From assembly GCA_029891385.1 (NCBI GenBank), contig CM057228.1, positions 68,525,523-68,589,522 on the forward strand: DNA of 64,000 nucleotides, read 5' to 3'. The DNA is from Erythroxylum novogranatense (taxonomy: Eukaryota > Streptophyta > Magnoliopsida > Malpighiales > Erythroxylaceae). Below, piece by piece: positions 34,885 to 49,134 of the stretch. The notes under the pieces were generated by a model that saw nothing but the letters and a program-made list of their open reading frames with translations, was not told the DNA's origin and searched no databases. Each line of letters begins with the position of its first letter. Position 1 is the stretch's first letter. A program made the position numbers and the translations under genes.

Positions 34885-36840
34885 CTTCAACCAACCTAAA
34901 CGTAGAGATAAAGAAAGTTAGAATAGAATTAAATGTATGACCATAAGGACTTAAATGACATACATATGGCTCCCACTAGTTTCAGCAGTAATCCATAACC
35001 CCATCATGAATCCAAGAAACAAAATGGCACATTGACCTAGTGGGTCGATATCCCAGCATTACTAAGAATGACCTTGGGTTTGCCCAACAAGCCACCTTAG
35101 GTCAATCGGTAGGTATCGGACATACCAATTGCATCTCAAATGCAACTATCGCCCGATCTTATCAACAGTTGATGTATGCACATACATTGGGTTATCAACA
35201 CTTGATGCGTGTACATCCGATGTACACTACCCAATTTCGCCTCGTCCACGTTGACCTGAGTTTGCCCAACAAATCAACGCTTCTAGGAAAACCGACCCAT
35301 TAATCCGAAAATCTCATTTTCATGGTTCAACATATCCCAGATAGGCGAGCTTGAGTTTGCCCAACAACTCAACCCTATAAGAACTCTGGTTCTTACCATA
35401 TTAATGGAAGGCGTTAGTTTTCATATTTAAATTGAGGGATTTAGGTCTCATCTTTCTAATCTCATCCAAGGATCATAGTCACCATGACTATATGGTCTGA
35501 TTTAGGGCATTGCATCAATCACATTGAATTTATACCGAAAACCACCCATCATCCCACTGCAAGTTTCAATCGATTAGCACTTGTGCTACCGACTAGTGTC
35601 TTCTTTGGTTTTATTCCAATGATCAAGTCTGTCCACGATCGAAGTCATCGGTCGATCGCCCGTGTTCCAAATGATTGGTAACAAGACAAGATATAAGTCC
35701 CAGTCGACTAGCCTCAGTGCCAGTCGACTGGTGACAAGGAATTGCTCTTAAATCGCTAATTCTCACTCCGCAGTTCAATGCACAATACCAATATACCAAG
35801 TATATTATCCTTTATATTGATGTGCTAATGAATCATATTCATTGAAACGTGAATGCCTTATAGTCAAACTATATAGAAAAACTTGAAACCGATTAATCCA
35901 CCATTAATCACTAGATTTCCACATAATTCAAAGACACCAAATAATCATACTAAATAGCTCTAGATAGTCTACACATTATCAAGATTACTCTGGCACTTGT
36001 CACAAAAATTGCGACGGCCAAAATAAGCAAGATAATGGAATAAGCTAATAAGACGCTACAGTGACCTATTCGACATCCAAAAATTATTGGAAACCCAATA
36101 TCATGAATCTCATTTTGGGATGCATTCCACATCAATATAACACATTTTTAATCACTATAAAAATGATTCATGGCATTGGAGCAGAAAATAACACAAGCAA
36201 TCATTTCAAACAAAACAGCCCCAGCATGTTTCTCAAAACTGCCAAGCTCTGCCTTTTGCTCAAAATGATCATTGAAACAATTTCAATAAATACTGAGAAA
36301 ATTACAGAGGTGAAAACATGTTCCCAAAATGCTCCATGAATTTTTCCAGGATTTATTTCCCACAAAAACTCATTGAACCTCAGCAATCTAGCCGAACCAG
36401 AATCTGTGTTCTCCAACACAGACATTCCCATCAGCACACAAGAAATTCGGAAATAAATGGTAAATCACCTTGAAAACATTTTTCCATCCACAGAGACATT
36501 CAAAAACATCTTAGGGACATGTCGGTGAAAACCAATCCGAAAACAAAATTTTCTAGAATTTATTCTCGAATTTACAAGCATACCTGTTTCAGAAACGTTC
36601 AACAAGACAGCATCTGAAACTTAGGGAATTAAATTAGCAAAACCATATCAATCGACATCGATAAATTTTTTCCTTTTATAGACACATTCAGAAACATCTT
36701 ATGAGCAAGTCTATGGCAGAAAATTTCGAAAACCCTAAGTCTATACTGATTTCGAAATCACAGAAGCAGCATGCTACACAGCTCAATTCACAATGGAATT
36801 CCGACCTAGTTATCATTTCGACTGAATATACAACACAAGC
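34885..36840 (-). other. N 5' untranslated leader
   Basis: About 1.96 kb with the same overall layout as the E1 leader but diverged. It has a single copy of the block duplicated in E1. GTCGAC motifs are few and in another context (CAGTCGACTAG and CAGTCGACTGG near 35702 and 35723), and GATCGG-type words occur near 35640. The hairpin chain is kept at 35475-36421. Confidence 0.7.
35475..36421 (-). other. Hairpin chain in the N leader
   Basis: Counterparts of the E1 hairpins: 35475-35491 (ATAGTCA/TGACTAT), 35827-35843 (AATGAAT/ATTCATT), TATAGT/ACTATA near 35858-35872, 35891-35909 (GATTAAT/ATTAATC), GTCACAA with TTGCGAC near 36000 (a G-U pair in the sense RNA), and 36404-36421 (CTGTGTT/AACACAG). 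Stems are kept although loop and stem bases differ from E1. Confidence 0.7.
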
Positions 36841-36853
36841 GGCTCTGATACCA
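36841..36853 (-). other. Primer binding site of N
   Basis: TGGTATCAGAGCC on the minus strand, one base from LTR E. Confidence 0.9.
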
Positions 36854-36854
36854 C

Positions 36855-38704
36855 TGTAGGAAAATCCCGGGGTGTTCATCACATGAACAAAGTGCGGAAT
36901 TTAAAATTTTAAATCCCTGGACATTCCCGAAAGCCAGGATCCAAGTGTATGTACAAACAATCAAACCATAACGACCAAAGGAGACCGTCTCTAACAGTAT
37001 CCACACAGAGGTCGGAAAACCTAACCGGGGCAAACTCTTTTGACCCGGGAATAGCTAGACTAAAGAAAAGAGTGCTAGCTCTTACCTTAGCCTTGGAGAG
37101 CAAGTGAAGATGATCAATTGAAGCCTTGGAGAAGTAGAAACCAACTTGAGAGGAAGAGAGGAAGAAGATCAAAAACAATTTTTCAAAGGCTTAACTCTTA
37201 AGCAATTCGATTCTACTCCTTCAACCACCGTGCAAGCCTCTTCTCTTTAACTACTTATATGTATTTTAACTCATTAAAACACATATGAAAGCTTGGTGGA
37301 GAGGCTATCCACGTTGGTGGGTTAAAATACATTGAAATGTTAAATAATCATTAAGTTTGACGTTTCAAACCATTTAACTTCTCCATTTTCATGGTTCCAC
37401 CGAAAATCCATATATATATATATATAATTAATTAATTCTTAATTAATTAATATATATATATATATATTTGCTGAAGAGGTCCAGTCAAACAGGGGGGTCC
37501 TCCTACCGCCTATCAGCCCTCGCCGTAAAAAATCGCCGGAGACCCTTTTCAGCAATGTCAATGTCGCGATCTCATCGGGACATATCCCAATCTCATCGGA
37601 ATCCATTTAATCCTATTGCTCTCCAGATATCGGATCTCTGTCCGAAACTATTTTACAGATTCTCCGAGTCACTCTTACGCGTGTGACCCATTAGGTTCCG
37701 GTTATGTTGGCCACTTAGATTAACACTTAACTCGAGCAAGTCATGAGCGATATCTAGCAACACATCACGACCCCAATTGACCGGAAAGTAATTGGTTTGA
37801 CTAATGAAACCATATCACGAACCCTTCCATAGACAATTACCGTGCAATTCGTCCTTTCACCATGCTATACCCCACTTGGTTTGAGTATGGGCAATGTGTC
37901 AACTCTTACTAGACCGATCGATCAAATCTAGTCCATGTAATCAGTTCGCCCTAGACTCATTACTTTATATGTCCATGAAGACCCTCTTCATGACATATGT
38001 ATTTCGGCGCCAGAGACTTCAAAGTAATGATCCCGATAAGAGGCCACGGGTATCTCTTCCGCTATCACGAAGTGGTGAATCCTTTATTGGCTACTCAATT
38101 ACCTTGAATACCTCAAGCTGCACTCCAATCACCACCCTATGAGCGACTCTCGAAAGGCAACAAGGAATGGAGTCAAAGTACGTAATCAAGACTCAAGATA
38201 TCCTCGAGCACCTCAAGTCTAAGGATACTTGCACCATTGCTATGATGAGATTATCACCGACATTTGTATAGACATCCATGTGATGATCTCATAGCAGGTC
38301 ATCCAATGTACTTACTACCACTAGTAAGCATCCACATGTCAAATCTAAATATCTCAATATTTACAGTTTTTCGAGATCCACCGCTTGATCCAATCAAGGA
38401 GTTTGACATATGTTAGTCTATCCGATTAACGATGTCCGGCCTCGTTAATCCTATGACTAAGGATAATTTAGATCTTGACATAATTGCACATGATAGGAAT
38501 CTTTAGTATGATCGCATCATAATTTCCTTCATGCTATGTCATGTATCAGGGACTTCATTAATTTGATTAAAGATCACTGTCAATTCATAATAAAATGAAC
38601 ATCAAATAAATGAAATATGCCTTTCTTTATTTATTCATAAAGTCTATACATGATTATGAACAAAATGCGCTGAAGGGGATTGCCTTCAGGGCACTACTCT
38701 AACA
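36855..38704 (-). mobile_element. LTR E (5' LTR of N)
   Basis: 1850 bp, ending CTCTAACA directly before the right ACATT duplication. It is the fuller partner of LTR D. Confidence 0.9.
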
Positions 38705-41214
38705 ACATTACCATCCATGTCGGTTTTCTTTTTGAAAACCCATTTGCACCCTATGGGTTTGATTCCTTCTGGTGCCTCAACCAAAGTCCATACTTGGTTT
38801 TCATACATGGAATCCATTTCGGCCTGCATGGTATGAAGCCATTTCTGAGACTCTGAACTCTTCAGAACCTCTTCATAGGTGGTAGGCTCATCATCTTCTA
38901 TGAGCAATACGTTATTCTGTTCATTCACGAGAAATCCATATCTCTCGGGAACAGAGCGTATCCTACGTGACCACTTAATTTTGTGTGTTGTAGAAGGTTG
39001 AACTGTTACTTCATCTGTATGAGTTCTGATTTGAGTTCAGCAATTGATCTACGCTCATTCACAAGATCTTGAATTTCTTCAAGTTCAATTTTGCTCCCAC
39101 TGTCTTCTTGTAAAAGAAACTCTTTCTCTAAAAAGACAGCATGCTTTGAAACAAATACCTTTTTTTCCTCAGCAAGGTATAACTGATATCCCCTTGTTTC
39201 TTTAGGATACCCTACTAACAAACACTTGTCAGATTTTGCATCAAGTTTATCTCGACCGAGTCCGCTTCACATAAGCGTGATGCCCCAAACTTTCAAATGA
39301 GTAAGATAGGTCTTTGTTAGTCCACATCTCATATGGAGTAACATCAACTGCCTTTGATGGAACTCGCTTAGTAAGTAAACAACTGTCTCGATTGCATACC
39401 CCAAAAGGATTTTGGTAACTTTGCAAAGCCCATCATTGATCGTACATGTTTAACAAGGTTCGATTTCTCCTTTCGCCACACCATTATCTTTGTGGTGTGT
39501 AAGGAGGAGTCCATTGAGATAAAATCCCATTATCTCTGAGATAATCCAAAAACTCTTGGTCTAAGTATTCCCCACCACGATCAGATCGTAATGTCTTGAT
39601 ACTTTTCCCAAGTTGGTTTTCTACTTCATTTCTGAATTGTTTGAACTTTTCAAATGCTTCAGATTTGTATCTCATCAGATACAAGTACCCATATCGAGAA
39701 TAGTCATCGATAAAGGTAATGAAGTAAAGATAACCACTTCTAGCATGGATGGACATCGGACCACATACATCTGAATGTATTAGGTCTAATACTCCAGTCG
39801 CTCGTTCACCCTTTCCCTTAAAGGGTAACTTAGTCATCTTGCCTAATAAACAAGATTCGCATGTGTCATATGATTCATAATCAAATGACCCTAAACTACC
39901 ACTCTTATGGAGCTTAGCTATGCGTCTCTCATTTATATGGCCAAGGCGACAATGCCATAAGTAAGTTGATTTTAAATTATCTCGTTTATGTCTTTTCGTG
40001 TCATTGACATTCATAATTGGATGTGACATATCTAATATGTAAATCCCATTGCATAAAGTACCGAAGACTATAAAGCATTCCATTCAAACTAATAGAACAA
40101 CCATTGTTACTAAAAGTCAAATGGAAACCAGCTCTATTTAAACAAGAAATGCATAATATGTTCTTTGTTAATACAGTACAAAATAACAATCATCCAATTT
40201 AATTACAAGCCCACCGGGAGTGACAAAAGTAAGTGCCTCACGGCTAATGCAAAGAACTCTTGCTCCATTTCCCACACGCAGTCTACCTCTCCCTTCATGA
40301 GTTGTCTCATCGTCCTCGAGGGCCCTGATATCATTACATATGTGTGAGCTACAACCGTATCTAATACCCATATGTTATGATCAAAAACAGATTAACCTCA
40401 ATGACAAACATACGAAGAAGTCGAGGCATCCGATGCCTTCTTTCGCTTCAGCCTCCAGATAGACTTTATAGCCCGCTTTAGTGACCGGCCTTGCCACAAT
40501 GGAAGCAAGTCCCTTTAGAGCGCTCTCTTTGGTTTTCTTCTTCGCTATACTTCCTTTTGGTTTTAGACCTTTTCTTCTTCTCGCTTTTCTTTGAACCGGA
40601 AGAAGAGTCCACCATCAAGACTTGCTTGCTATCCTTCTTGATAGCTTGCTCGTTGTCTTCGAAAGTGATTGATCAACTCGTGGATTGTTGTGGATACTTG
40701 GTTCATCCGATAGTTTAACACAAACCGTGAATAACTATCGACATCCAACTAGAATTAAGTCAATACTTAATTCATAATCCATGGCAAAACCTAAGACACC
40801 AATCTCTCAATATACCCATTCATCTTGGTGCATCTTGACCGCAGATGAACCCGAGTCATCTTAGTAGTGAAGAGTAGCCTCGAGGTCTCGAACCTTTCGC
40901 ACCGAGCTTGCTCATCAAACAGCTCCCTAAGATGAAACACTATGGTATGAGCATCTATAGACTCACGTCGCTTTCGCACTCTGGTGACATCGAGGCAAGC
41001 AAAATGCAGTAGCCATGTCACCGCCTTTTAAGATGCTTTGATATACTTTTCGATCCTTATCAAGCATCGAAAAGGTGGATCAGAAGTGGAACATCTAGGA
41101 TATATCCCAGCCTCGCACTCGAGAACAATTTCGATTTCTCAGCCAATCTAGAAAATTTGGTCCAGTTAACTTGTTGGATTCCATAAGCGAGCGCAAGTTC
41201 ACACTTGAAGTCAT
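38705..41214 (-). pseudogene. E2 gag-pol, 5' part
   Basis: It continues the gene interrupted at 29199; the first five bases are the duplicated ACATT. From right to left: gag from the ATG at 41214 with frame breaks (MTWLLHFACLDVTRV piece at 40791-41021), protease near 40370 with damaged DTG context, integrase 39484-40083 with the HHCC part and catalytic residues in LIHSDVCG, FIDDYSR and SDRGGEYL all present, then the linker and the start of RT (KPIGCKWVFKKKTDMDGNV) up to the insertion. Integrase Asp and the linker Gly codon are of the undamaged type also found in E1, unlike E3-E5. Confidence 0.85.
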
Positions 41215-43282
41215 CTTCAATAACCTATAGGGTAAAGAGAGAAAGAATGTTAGAATAGAATTAAATGCATCATCATAAGGACTTGCATGACATGCATATG
41301 GCTCCCACTAGTTTCATAGAATCCATAACCCTCAGTACGAATCCAAGAAACATTATGACAAAATGTCCTAGTGGGTCGATATCCGACATTCCTAAAAATG
41401 ACCTTAGGTTTGCCCAACATGCCACCTTAGTTCAATCGGTAGGTATCGGTCATACCAATTGCATCATAGATAGATATCCAACATTCCTAAAATGACCTTG
41501 GGTTTGCCCAACAAGCCACCTTAGTTCAATCGGCAGGTATCAATCACACCATTTCCATCTTAGGTGCAACTATCGACTAGTGCTATCAACTTTTGATGTA
41601 TGCACACACATTGGGTTATCAACTCTTGATGCGTGTACATCTGATGTACACTACCCAATTTTGCCTCTGTCCACATTGACCTTGAGTTTGCTCAACAAAT
41701 CAACGCTTCTAGTGAAAACCCACCCATTAATCCAAAATCTCATTTTCCATGGTTCAACATATCCAGATAGAGTGAGCTTGGGTTTGCCCAACAACCCAAC
41801 TCTATAAGAACTCGTTCTCCCATATTAATGGAAGGCGTTAGCTTTCATATGATTTGAGGGTTTTCGTGTCTCATCTTCTTCTTCTCCAAGCCGTAGGATT
41901 ATAGTCACTATGACTATATGGAATGATTTAGGCATATGATCAATCACATTGAGTTTATACCTAAAATCATCCATCATCCCTTCTTTGCATGTTATAAGTC
42001 GACTTGTGTATGTATAAGTCGACTTATGCTCTCTCGTAAGTCGACTTATGCATGTGTAAGTCGATTTATGCAGTCAGATACCTAACAAGTCGATTTGTAC
42101 CATCAGGCAAGTCGACTTACGCTGCTCACACAACAACAAACAAGTCGAGTTATGAACGATAAGTCGACTTTGTGCAGCTTGGAATTGCTATCTTAATTGG
42201 CTAATTTTCAATTCAGTATAGTTCAAATTCCCAATACCAAGTCTATTACACTTTACCTTGATGTACCAATGAAACACTTTCATTGTTGCTTACCATATAT
42301 AGTCAAACTATATATGAAGAATTTGAAATCAGTGAATATTCTGTTATTCACTTGGATTTCCAAATAATTCAAGAATATCAAATTATCAACCTAAGTATCT
42401 CTAGGTAGTCTACACTTTATCAAGACTACTTCGGCACTGGTCACAAAATTTGTGACGGCCAAAACAATAAAGATAAGGGAATATACTAACGAGACGCTAA
42501 TGAGACACATTTGACATCCGAAAATTATTTGGAAACCTAATTTCAAAAAATTCATTTAAGAAAGCATACAACATCAATGTAACACATTTTTAATCACATT
42601 AAAAATGATCCAAGGCATTGGAACTGAAAATTACACAATTTCTCATTCCAAACAAAACAGCTCTAGCAACTTTCTCAAAACTGTCAAGCTCTATGTTTTG
42701 CTTGAAAAACCCATTGAAACAATTTCAATAAATTCTGAGAACATTAAAGAGGTTACTAAATGTTCCCAACATGCTCCCTGAAGTTTTTCAGGATTTATTT
42801 CCATCAAAAACTCATTCAACCTCAGTAACAAAGCCAATGCAAAATCTGTGTTCCTTAACACAGCTATTCCCAATCAGCACACAATAAATTCTCAAATAAA
42901 TAGTAAATCACATCGAAAACATTTTTCCATCCACATAGACATTCATAAACATCTTAGGGACATTTAGGTGAAAGAAAATCAGAAAAACCATTTTTCTACA
43001 ATTTATTCTCGAATTTATAGGCATGCCTATTCCGTGAATGTGCACAAAGACAGCACCCAGCACATTAGGGAATAAATTAGCAAAACCATATCAAATCACA
43101 TTGATAAATTCCGGGCTTCCACATACATATGAAACAACATTTTGTGAACATATCTGGGTAAGAAAATTTCGAAAACTATATCTCATACTGAATTCGAATT
43201 CAACACATACAACATGCATCATCATCACAAGCTATAGCAACTCCGACCTAGTCATGGTTTCGTTGTTATATACGACACAAGT
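41215..43282 (-). other. E2 5' untranslated leader
   Basis: Nearly the same as the E1 leader, with the duplicated block, the AAGTCGACTT series (about 41996-42170, several motifs altered) and the hairpin chain. Confidence 0.75.
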
Positions 43283-43295
43283 GGCTCTGATACCA
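43283..43295 (-). other. Primer binding site of E2
   Basis: TGGTATCAGAGCC on the minus strand, next to LTR F. Confidence 0.9.
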
Positions 43296-43296
43296 C

Positions 43297-45170
43297 TGTA
43301 GGAAAATCCCGGTGTGAGCATCACATGCCCACGGTACGGAAAACAAAAATTTTTGTTCCGGGACCTTCCCGAAAGCCAGGATCCATGTGTCTATATAACA
43401 TACTCAAACCGTAACGGCCAAAGGAGACCGTCTCTAACGGTATCCACGCAGAGATCGGAGAACCTAACCGGGACAAACCCTTTGACCCTGGAATAGCTAG
43501 AACAAATTAAAGACTGCTAGATCTTACCTTTGTTCTATGGAGAGCTTGAAACCAACGATGATGGAAGATGAAACACTTGAGAGGAGATGAGCTTAACCAA
43601 TGATGAAGATGAAGAGATGGCTATAGAAACCCTTTCTAAAACCTCCAATCTTCATCCATCATTTTTCTCTTGCTTCATGCCCACGAAGATCATCATCTTC
43701 TTGCAAGAAACTCTTTCTTTCATCTTATTTTTCCATAAGCCACGATCCTCCTCTTCTTCACTTTATTATTTTGTCTTTTAGCCATTTAATGAAAGTGATG
43801 ACTAAACAAAATAAAGAAGCTTCCATGCTTCTTCTCCTCCATCCACGTACACTATATATATATATATATATATATATTAATTATTTAATTAATTAATCAT
43901 ATATATATATATATGTATATATATATTAATGCTGAGGTGGTCCAGTCACACTGGGGTCGGTCCTACCGGGTCCCGGTATGGGATAAACCCTGGAAACCTT
44001 TTTTAGCAATATCGATGTCGCGATCTCATCGGGACATATCTCGATCTCATCGGGATCCATTTAGTTCCATTTGCTCTCTATTTATTGGATCTCTATCTAA
44101 AACTATTTTACAAATTCTCCGAGACACTCTTATGCGTGTGATCCATTAGGTTCCCGGTTATGTTGGCCACTTAGATTAACACTTAATCTAAGCAAGTCAT
44201 GAGCGGTATCTAGCAACACATCATGACCCCCAATTGACCGGAAAGTAATTGGTTTGACGAATGAACATGTATTCATCATGAACCATATCAAGAACCTTTC
44301 CATAGATAATTACCGTACAATTCTTCCTTTCACCATGCTATACCCTACTTGGTTATGAGTATGGGCAATGTGTCAACTCTCACTAGACTGACTACGTCAA
44401 ATCTAGTCCAAGTGATTTCAGTTCTTGTCCTGGGACTCATTACTTTATATGTCACTCAAGACACTCTTCACGACATACATACTCCGACCGAGATTTCTAA
44501 GTAATGACCCGACAAGAGGCCATGGGTATCATCTTCGCTATCACAGTGGTGAATCCTCTATTGATACTCAATTACCTTGAATACCTCAAACTGTACCCAA
44601 GCACCACCCTATGAGCGACCTCTGAAGGCAACAAGGAATGGAGTCAAAGCACGTAATCAAGATTCAAGATATCCTCGAGCACCTCAAGTCTAAGGATACT
44701 TGCACTATTGCTATGATGAGATTATCACCGACATTAGAATAGGACATCCATGTGATGATCTCATGGCGTGTCATCCAATGTACTTACTACCTCTAGTAAG
44801 CATCCACATCTCAACCCTAAATATCTCATATTTACGGTTTTCGAGATCCACCGCTGATCAAATCAAGGAGCTTGAGATGTGTTAGTCTTTCCGGATTACC
44901 GATGTCAGGCTCAAGAATCCTATGACTAGGATAATTTAGATAATGACATAATTGCACATGATAGGAATCTCAGAGTGTGATCACATCATAATTTCCTTCA
45001 TGCTATGTCATATATCATGGACTTCATTAATTTGATTACAGATCTATATCGTTCATAAATAATGAACAACAAATTAATGAAATATGCCTTTCTTTATTTA
45101 TTTATAAAGACGTACACAAATTTGTACAAAATGCGCTAAAGGCGATTGCCTTTAGGGCACTACTCTAACA
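43297..45170 (-). mobile_element. LTR F (5' LTR of E2)
   Basis: 1874 bp, B-type. It ends CTCTAACA at 45170 and is followed not by a polypurine tract but by a 51-bp tail that repeats the end of an LTR. Confidence 0.9.
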
Positions 45171-45221
45171 CTTTGTACAAAATGCGCTAAAGGCGATTGC
45201 CTTCAGGGCACTACTCTAACA
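45171..45221 (-). repeat. 51-bp LTR tail after LTR F
   Basis: It starts CTTTGTACAAAATGCGC and ends CTCTAACA, then continues into the E3 polypurine tract. It is the missing right end of LTR A, including the second CTTTG duplication. It differs from the end of LTR F (CTTTG instead of ATTTG, and CCTTCAGGG instead of CCTTTAGGG). Confidence 0.9.
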
Positions 45222-45235
45222 ATCTCCCACTTGAC

Positions 45236-48200
45236 CTAAAGCCAATCGCCTTGATATCTAATACCATAGGCGAGTACATGAGAATCAAAGTTCTTTTGTG
45301 ATAATGGCTTTGTCAACGAATCAGCAATATTCTGCTCGGTGGGAATTCTCTCGATCTGGACATCACCTCGTCCTATGATCCCCCTGATCAAATGATATCT
45401 TCGGAGTACGTGTTTGGATCGTTGATGAGTCCTTGGTTCTTTCGCCTACGCAATAGCCCCATTGTTGTCACAATACAACTGCATGGGCCCATCACAGCTA
45501 GGAATCACACCAAGTTCGGTAATGAACTTTTTGATCCAAACCGCCTTTCGCGCTCAAGCGCAATGTACTCGCCTCGTCGTTGAATCGACATTGTCTCTTA
45601 TTTGGAACTCTTCCAACTAATCGCCTCGCCATTCGGTGTGAATATGTAACCGATTGGGATTTAGAATCATCCTTATCGATTGAAAACCGGCATCTCAGAT
45701 ACCCGCCACTTTGAGATCTCCATATCCATATATCAATAAAACATCCTTAGTCCTTCGCAAGTACTTGAGGATATTCTTGATAGCCACCCAAAGGACCCTC
45801 ACCAGATCCGATTGATATCTCGTCAGAATACTTAGAGCATATGATACATCGGGTCTCGTATATATATAGCGTATATGATAGATCCTACCGCAGATGCATA
45901 AGGGATCATATTCATGCGCATCCTCTCATCTTGTGTCTTAGGACACATAGATTTCGAGAGTGTTATCCCATGAGTCACAGGAAGATACCCTCTCTTGGAT
46001 TGCTCCATGCTAAACCTCTTTAGCATCTTGTCTATCTACGTTGATTGTGAAAGACCAAGCAACCTTTTTGATCTATCTATATAGATCCTTATCCCAAGGA
46101 TATAAGTTGCTTCACCAAGGTCCTTCATGGCAAATTGTTTGGACAACCAAATCTTCACCGATTGTAGCATAGAGACATCGTTTCCTAGCAATAATATGTC
46201 ATCTACATATAGCACAAGGAATACGATTGCAGTCCCATTAACCTTCTTATACACACAGTGTTCATCCGGATTTTGTGAGAAACCAAACTCTTTGATTACC
46301 TCATCAAAACGGATATTCCAACTCCTGGATGCTTGCTTCAATCCATAGATGGATTTTTGAAGCTTGCATACCTTTTCGCCATCATAGGAGGTGAAGCCCT
46401 CGGGTTGTGTCATATACACATCCTCGCCTAGATTTCCATTTAGGAAAGTTGTCTTCACATCCATTTGCCATATCTCATAATCATAATGAGTGGCAATGGC
46501 TAGGAATTTTCTAATGGATTTAAGCATTGCTCTTCGGGTCAAGGTCTCGTCAGTAGTCAACTCCTTGTCTTTGATTTAAAACCTTTAGCGACAAGCCTTT
46601 TCAGATAGGTAATTACATTACCATCTATGTCGGTTTTCTTTTGAAAACCCATTTACACCCTATGGGTTTGATTCCTTTGGTGCCTCAACCAAAGTCCATA
46701 CTTGATTTTCATACATGGAATCCATTTCACTGCATGGCACGAAGCCATTTCTCGACTCAACTCTTCGTAACCTCTTCATGGGTGGTAGGCTCATTATCTT
46801 CTATGAGCAATACGTCATTCTGTTCATTCACGAAATCCATATCTCTCTAGAACAGAGCGTATCCTACGTGACTCACTGAACTTCGTGTGTTGTAGAAGGT
46901 TGAATGTTACTTCATCCGTATGAGTTACGCTTTGAGTTCGAGCGATTGATCTGCTCTGTCACAAGCATCTTGAACTTCTTCAAGTTCTATTTTGCTCCCA
47001 CTGTCTTCTTGTAAAAGAAACTCTTTCTCTAAAAAGACATCATGCTTCAAAACAAACACCTTTTGTTCCTCAGCAAGGTAGAATTGATATCACATTGTTT
47101 CTTTAGGATATCCTACGAACAAACACTTGTCAAATTTTGCATCAAGTTTATCTGACTGAGTCCGCTTCACATAAGCAGGATAACCCCAAACTTTCAAATG
47201 AGTAAGATAGGTTCTTTTGTTAGTCCACATCTCATATGGAGTAACATCAACTGTCTTTGATGGAACTATGTTTAGCAAGTAAACAGCTGTCTCGAGTGCA
47301 TACCCCCAAAAGGATTTTGGTAACTTTGCAAAGCCCATCATCGATCGTACCATGTCTAACAAGGTTCGATTTCTCCTTTCTCGCCACACCATTATCTTTG
47401 TGGTGTGTAAGGAGGAGTCCATTGAGATAAAATCCCATTATCTACGAGATAATCCAAAACTCTTGGTCTAAGTATTCCCCACCACGATCGATCGTAATGT
47501 CTTGATACTTTTCCCAAGTTGGTTTTCTACTTCATTTCAATTGTTTGAACTTTTCAAATGCTTGATTTGTATCTCATCGATCTGGTACCCATATCGAGAA
47601 TAATCATTGATAAAGGTAATGAAGTAAAGATAACCACTTCTAGCACGGATGGACATCGGACCACATACATCTGAATGTATTAGGTCTAATACTCCAGTCG
47701 CTCGTTCACCTTTTCCCTTAAAGGGTAACTTAGTCATCTTGCCTAATAAACAAGATTCGCATGTGTCATATGATTCATAATCAAATGACCCTAAACTACC
47801 ACTCTTATGGAGCTTAGCTATGCGTCTCTCATTTATATGGCCAAGGCGACAATGCCATAAGTATGTTGATTTTAAATTATCTCGTTTATGTCTTTTCGTG
47901 TCATTGACATTCATAATTGGATGTGACATATCTAATATGTAAATCCCATTGCATAAAGTACCAGTACCATAAAGCATTCCATTCAAACTAATAGAACAAC
48001 CATTGTTACTAAAAGTCAAATGCAAAACCAGCTCTATTTAAACAAAAAACAGACAATATGTTCTTTGTTAATACAGGTACAAAATAACAATCATCCAATT
48101 TAATTACAAGCCCACTGGGGAGTGACAAAAAGTAAGTGCCTACGGCTAATGCAGCAACTTTTGCTTCATTTCCTACACGCAGGTCTTCCTCTCCCATCAT

Positions 48201-49134
48201 GAGCTGTCTACTGTCCCTGAGGCCCTGCATATCATTACGTATGTGTGAGCCACAACCGGTATCTAATACCCATATGTTATGATCAAAAATAGTATTAACC
48301 TCAATGACAAACATACCTGAAGAAGTCGAGGCATCTGATGCCTTCTTCTGCTTCAGTTCCTCCAGATAGACTTTACAGTTCCGCTTCTAGTGACCAGTCT
48401 TGCCACAATGGAAGCAAGTCCCTTTTAGAGCAGTCTCTTTGGTTTTCTTCTTGGCTATACTTCCTTTTGGTTTCTTAGACCTTTTCTTCTTCGCTTTTTC
48501 TTTGAACCGGAAGAAGAGTCCACCATCAACACTTGCTTGCTATCCTTCTTGATAGCTTGCTCATTGCCTTAAGTGATTGATCAACTCGTGGATTGTTGTG
48601 GATACTTGGTTCATCCGATAGTTTAACACAAACCGTGAATAACTATCGACAATCCAACCGTAATTAATTCAATACTTAATTCATAATCCATGGAAAACCT
48701 AAGACACCAATCTCTCAATATACCCATTCATCTTCAATGCATACGACTTCGCAGATGAACTCGAGTCATCTTAGTAGTGAAGAGTAGCCTCGAGGTCTCG
48801 AACCTTTCGCATCGAGCTTGCTCATCAAACAGCTCCCTAAGATGAAACACTATGGTATGAGCATCTATAGACTCATCCGCTTCGCAGACTCTGGTGACAT
48901 CGAGGCAAGCATAATGCAGTAGCCATGTCACTTTGTTTTAAGATGCTTTCGATATGCTTTCTGATCCTTATCAGAAGCATCAGCAAAAGGTGGATCAGGA
49001 AGTGGAACATCTAGGATATATCCCAGTTCCTCAGACCTGAGAACAATTCTCAGATTTCTCAGCCAATCTAGAAAATTTGGTCCAGTTAACTTGTTGGATT
49101 CCATAAGCGAGCGCAAGTTCACACTTGAAGTCAT
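45236..49134 (-). pseudogene. E3 gag-pol polyprotein gene, inactivated
   Basis: Gag starts at the ATG at 49134 (frame readable to 48928, then broken). In the zinc knuckle a Trp codon has become TAG (near 48389). Protease and its flank are readable at 48009-48314 (LDTGCGSH). The integrase frame 47537-48025 has FINDYSR: the catalytic Asp codon is Asn (47606-47608). A TGA replaces a conserved Gly in the linker (47090-47092). RT is readable at 46036-46560, including YVDD, and a TAG replaces Tyr at 46036-46038. RNase H is broken, with the final stop at 45236-45238. The Asn and the two stops are shared with E4 and E5. Confidence 0.85.

Larger units (their letters stand above)
29200..38704 (-). mobile_element. 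Nested complete copia element N (subfamily 2)
   Basis: 9505 bp with LTR D (left, 3'), internal region and LTR E (right, 5'), a primer site, a polypurine tract and a perfect 5-bp target-site duplication. It belongs to the same family as the array but differs in LTR sequence (TGTAGGAAAATCCCGGGG, then ATGAACAAAGTGCG) and leader. It is inserted in the E2 RT coding region in the same orientation. Confidence 0.95.

Noticed and set aside
45171..45221. Simple tandem duplication of the LTR end
   Set aside because: The tail differs from the adjacent LTR end at several bases and begins with CTTTG, matching the break in LTR A, so insertion into another LTR explains it better.
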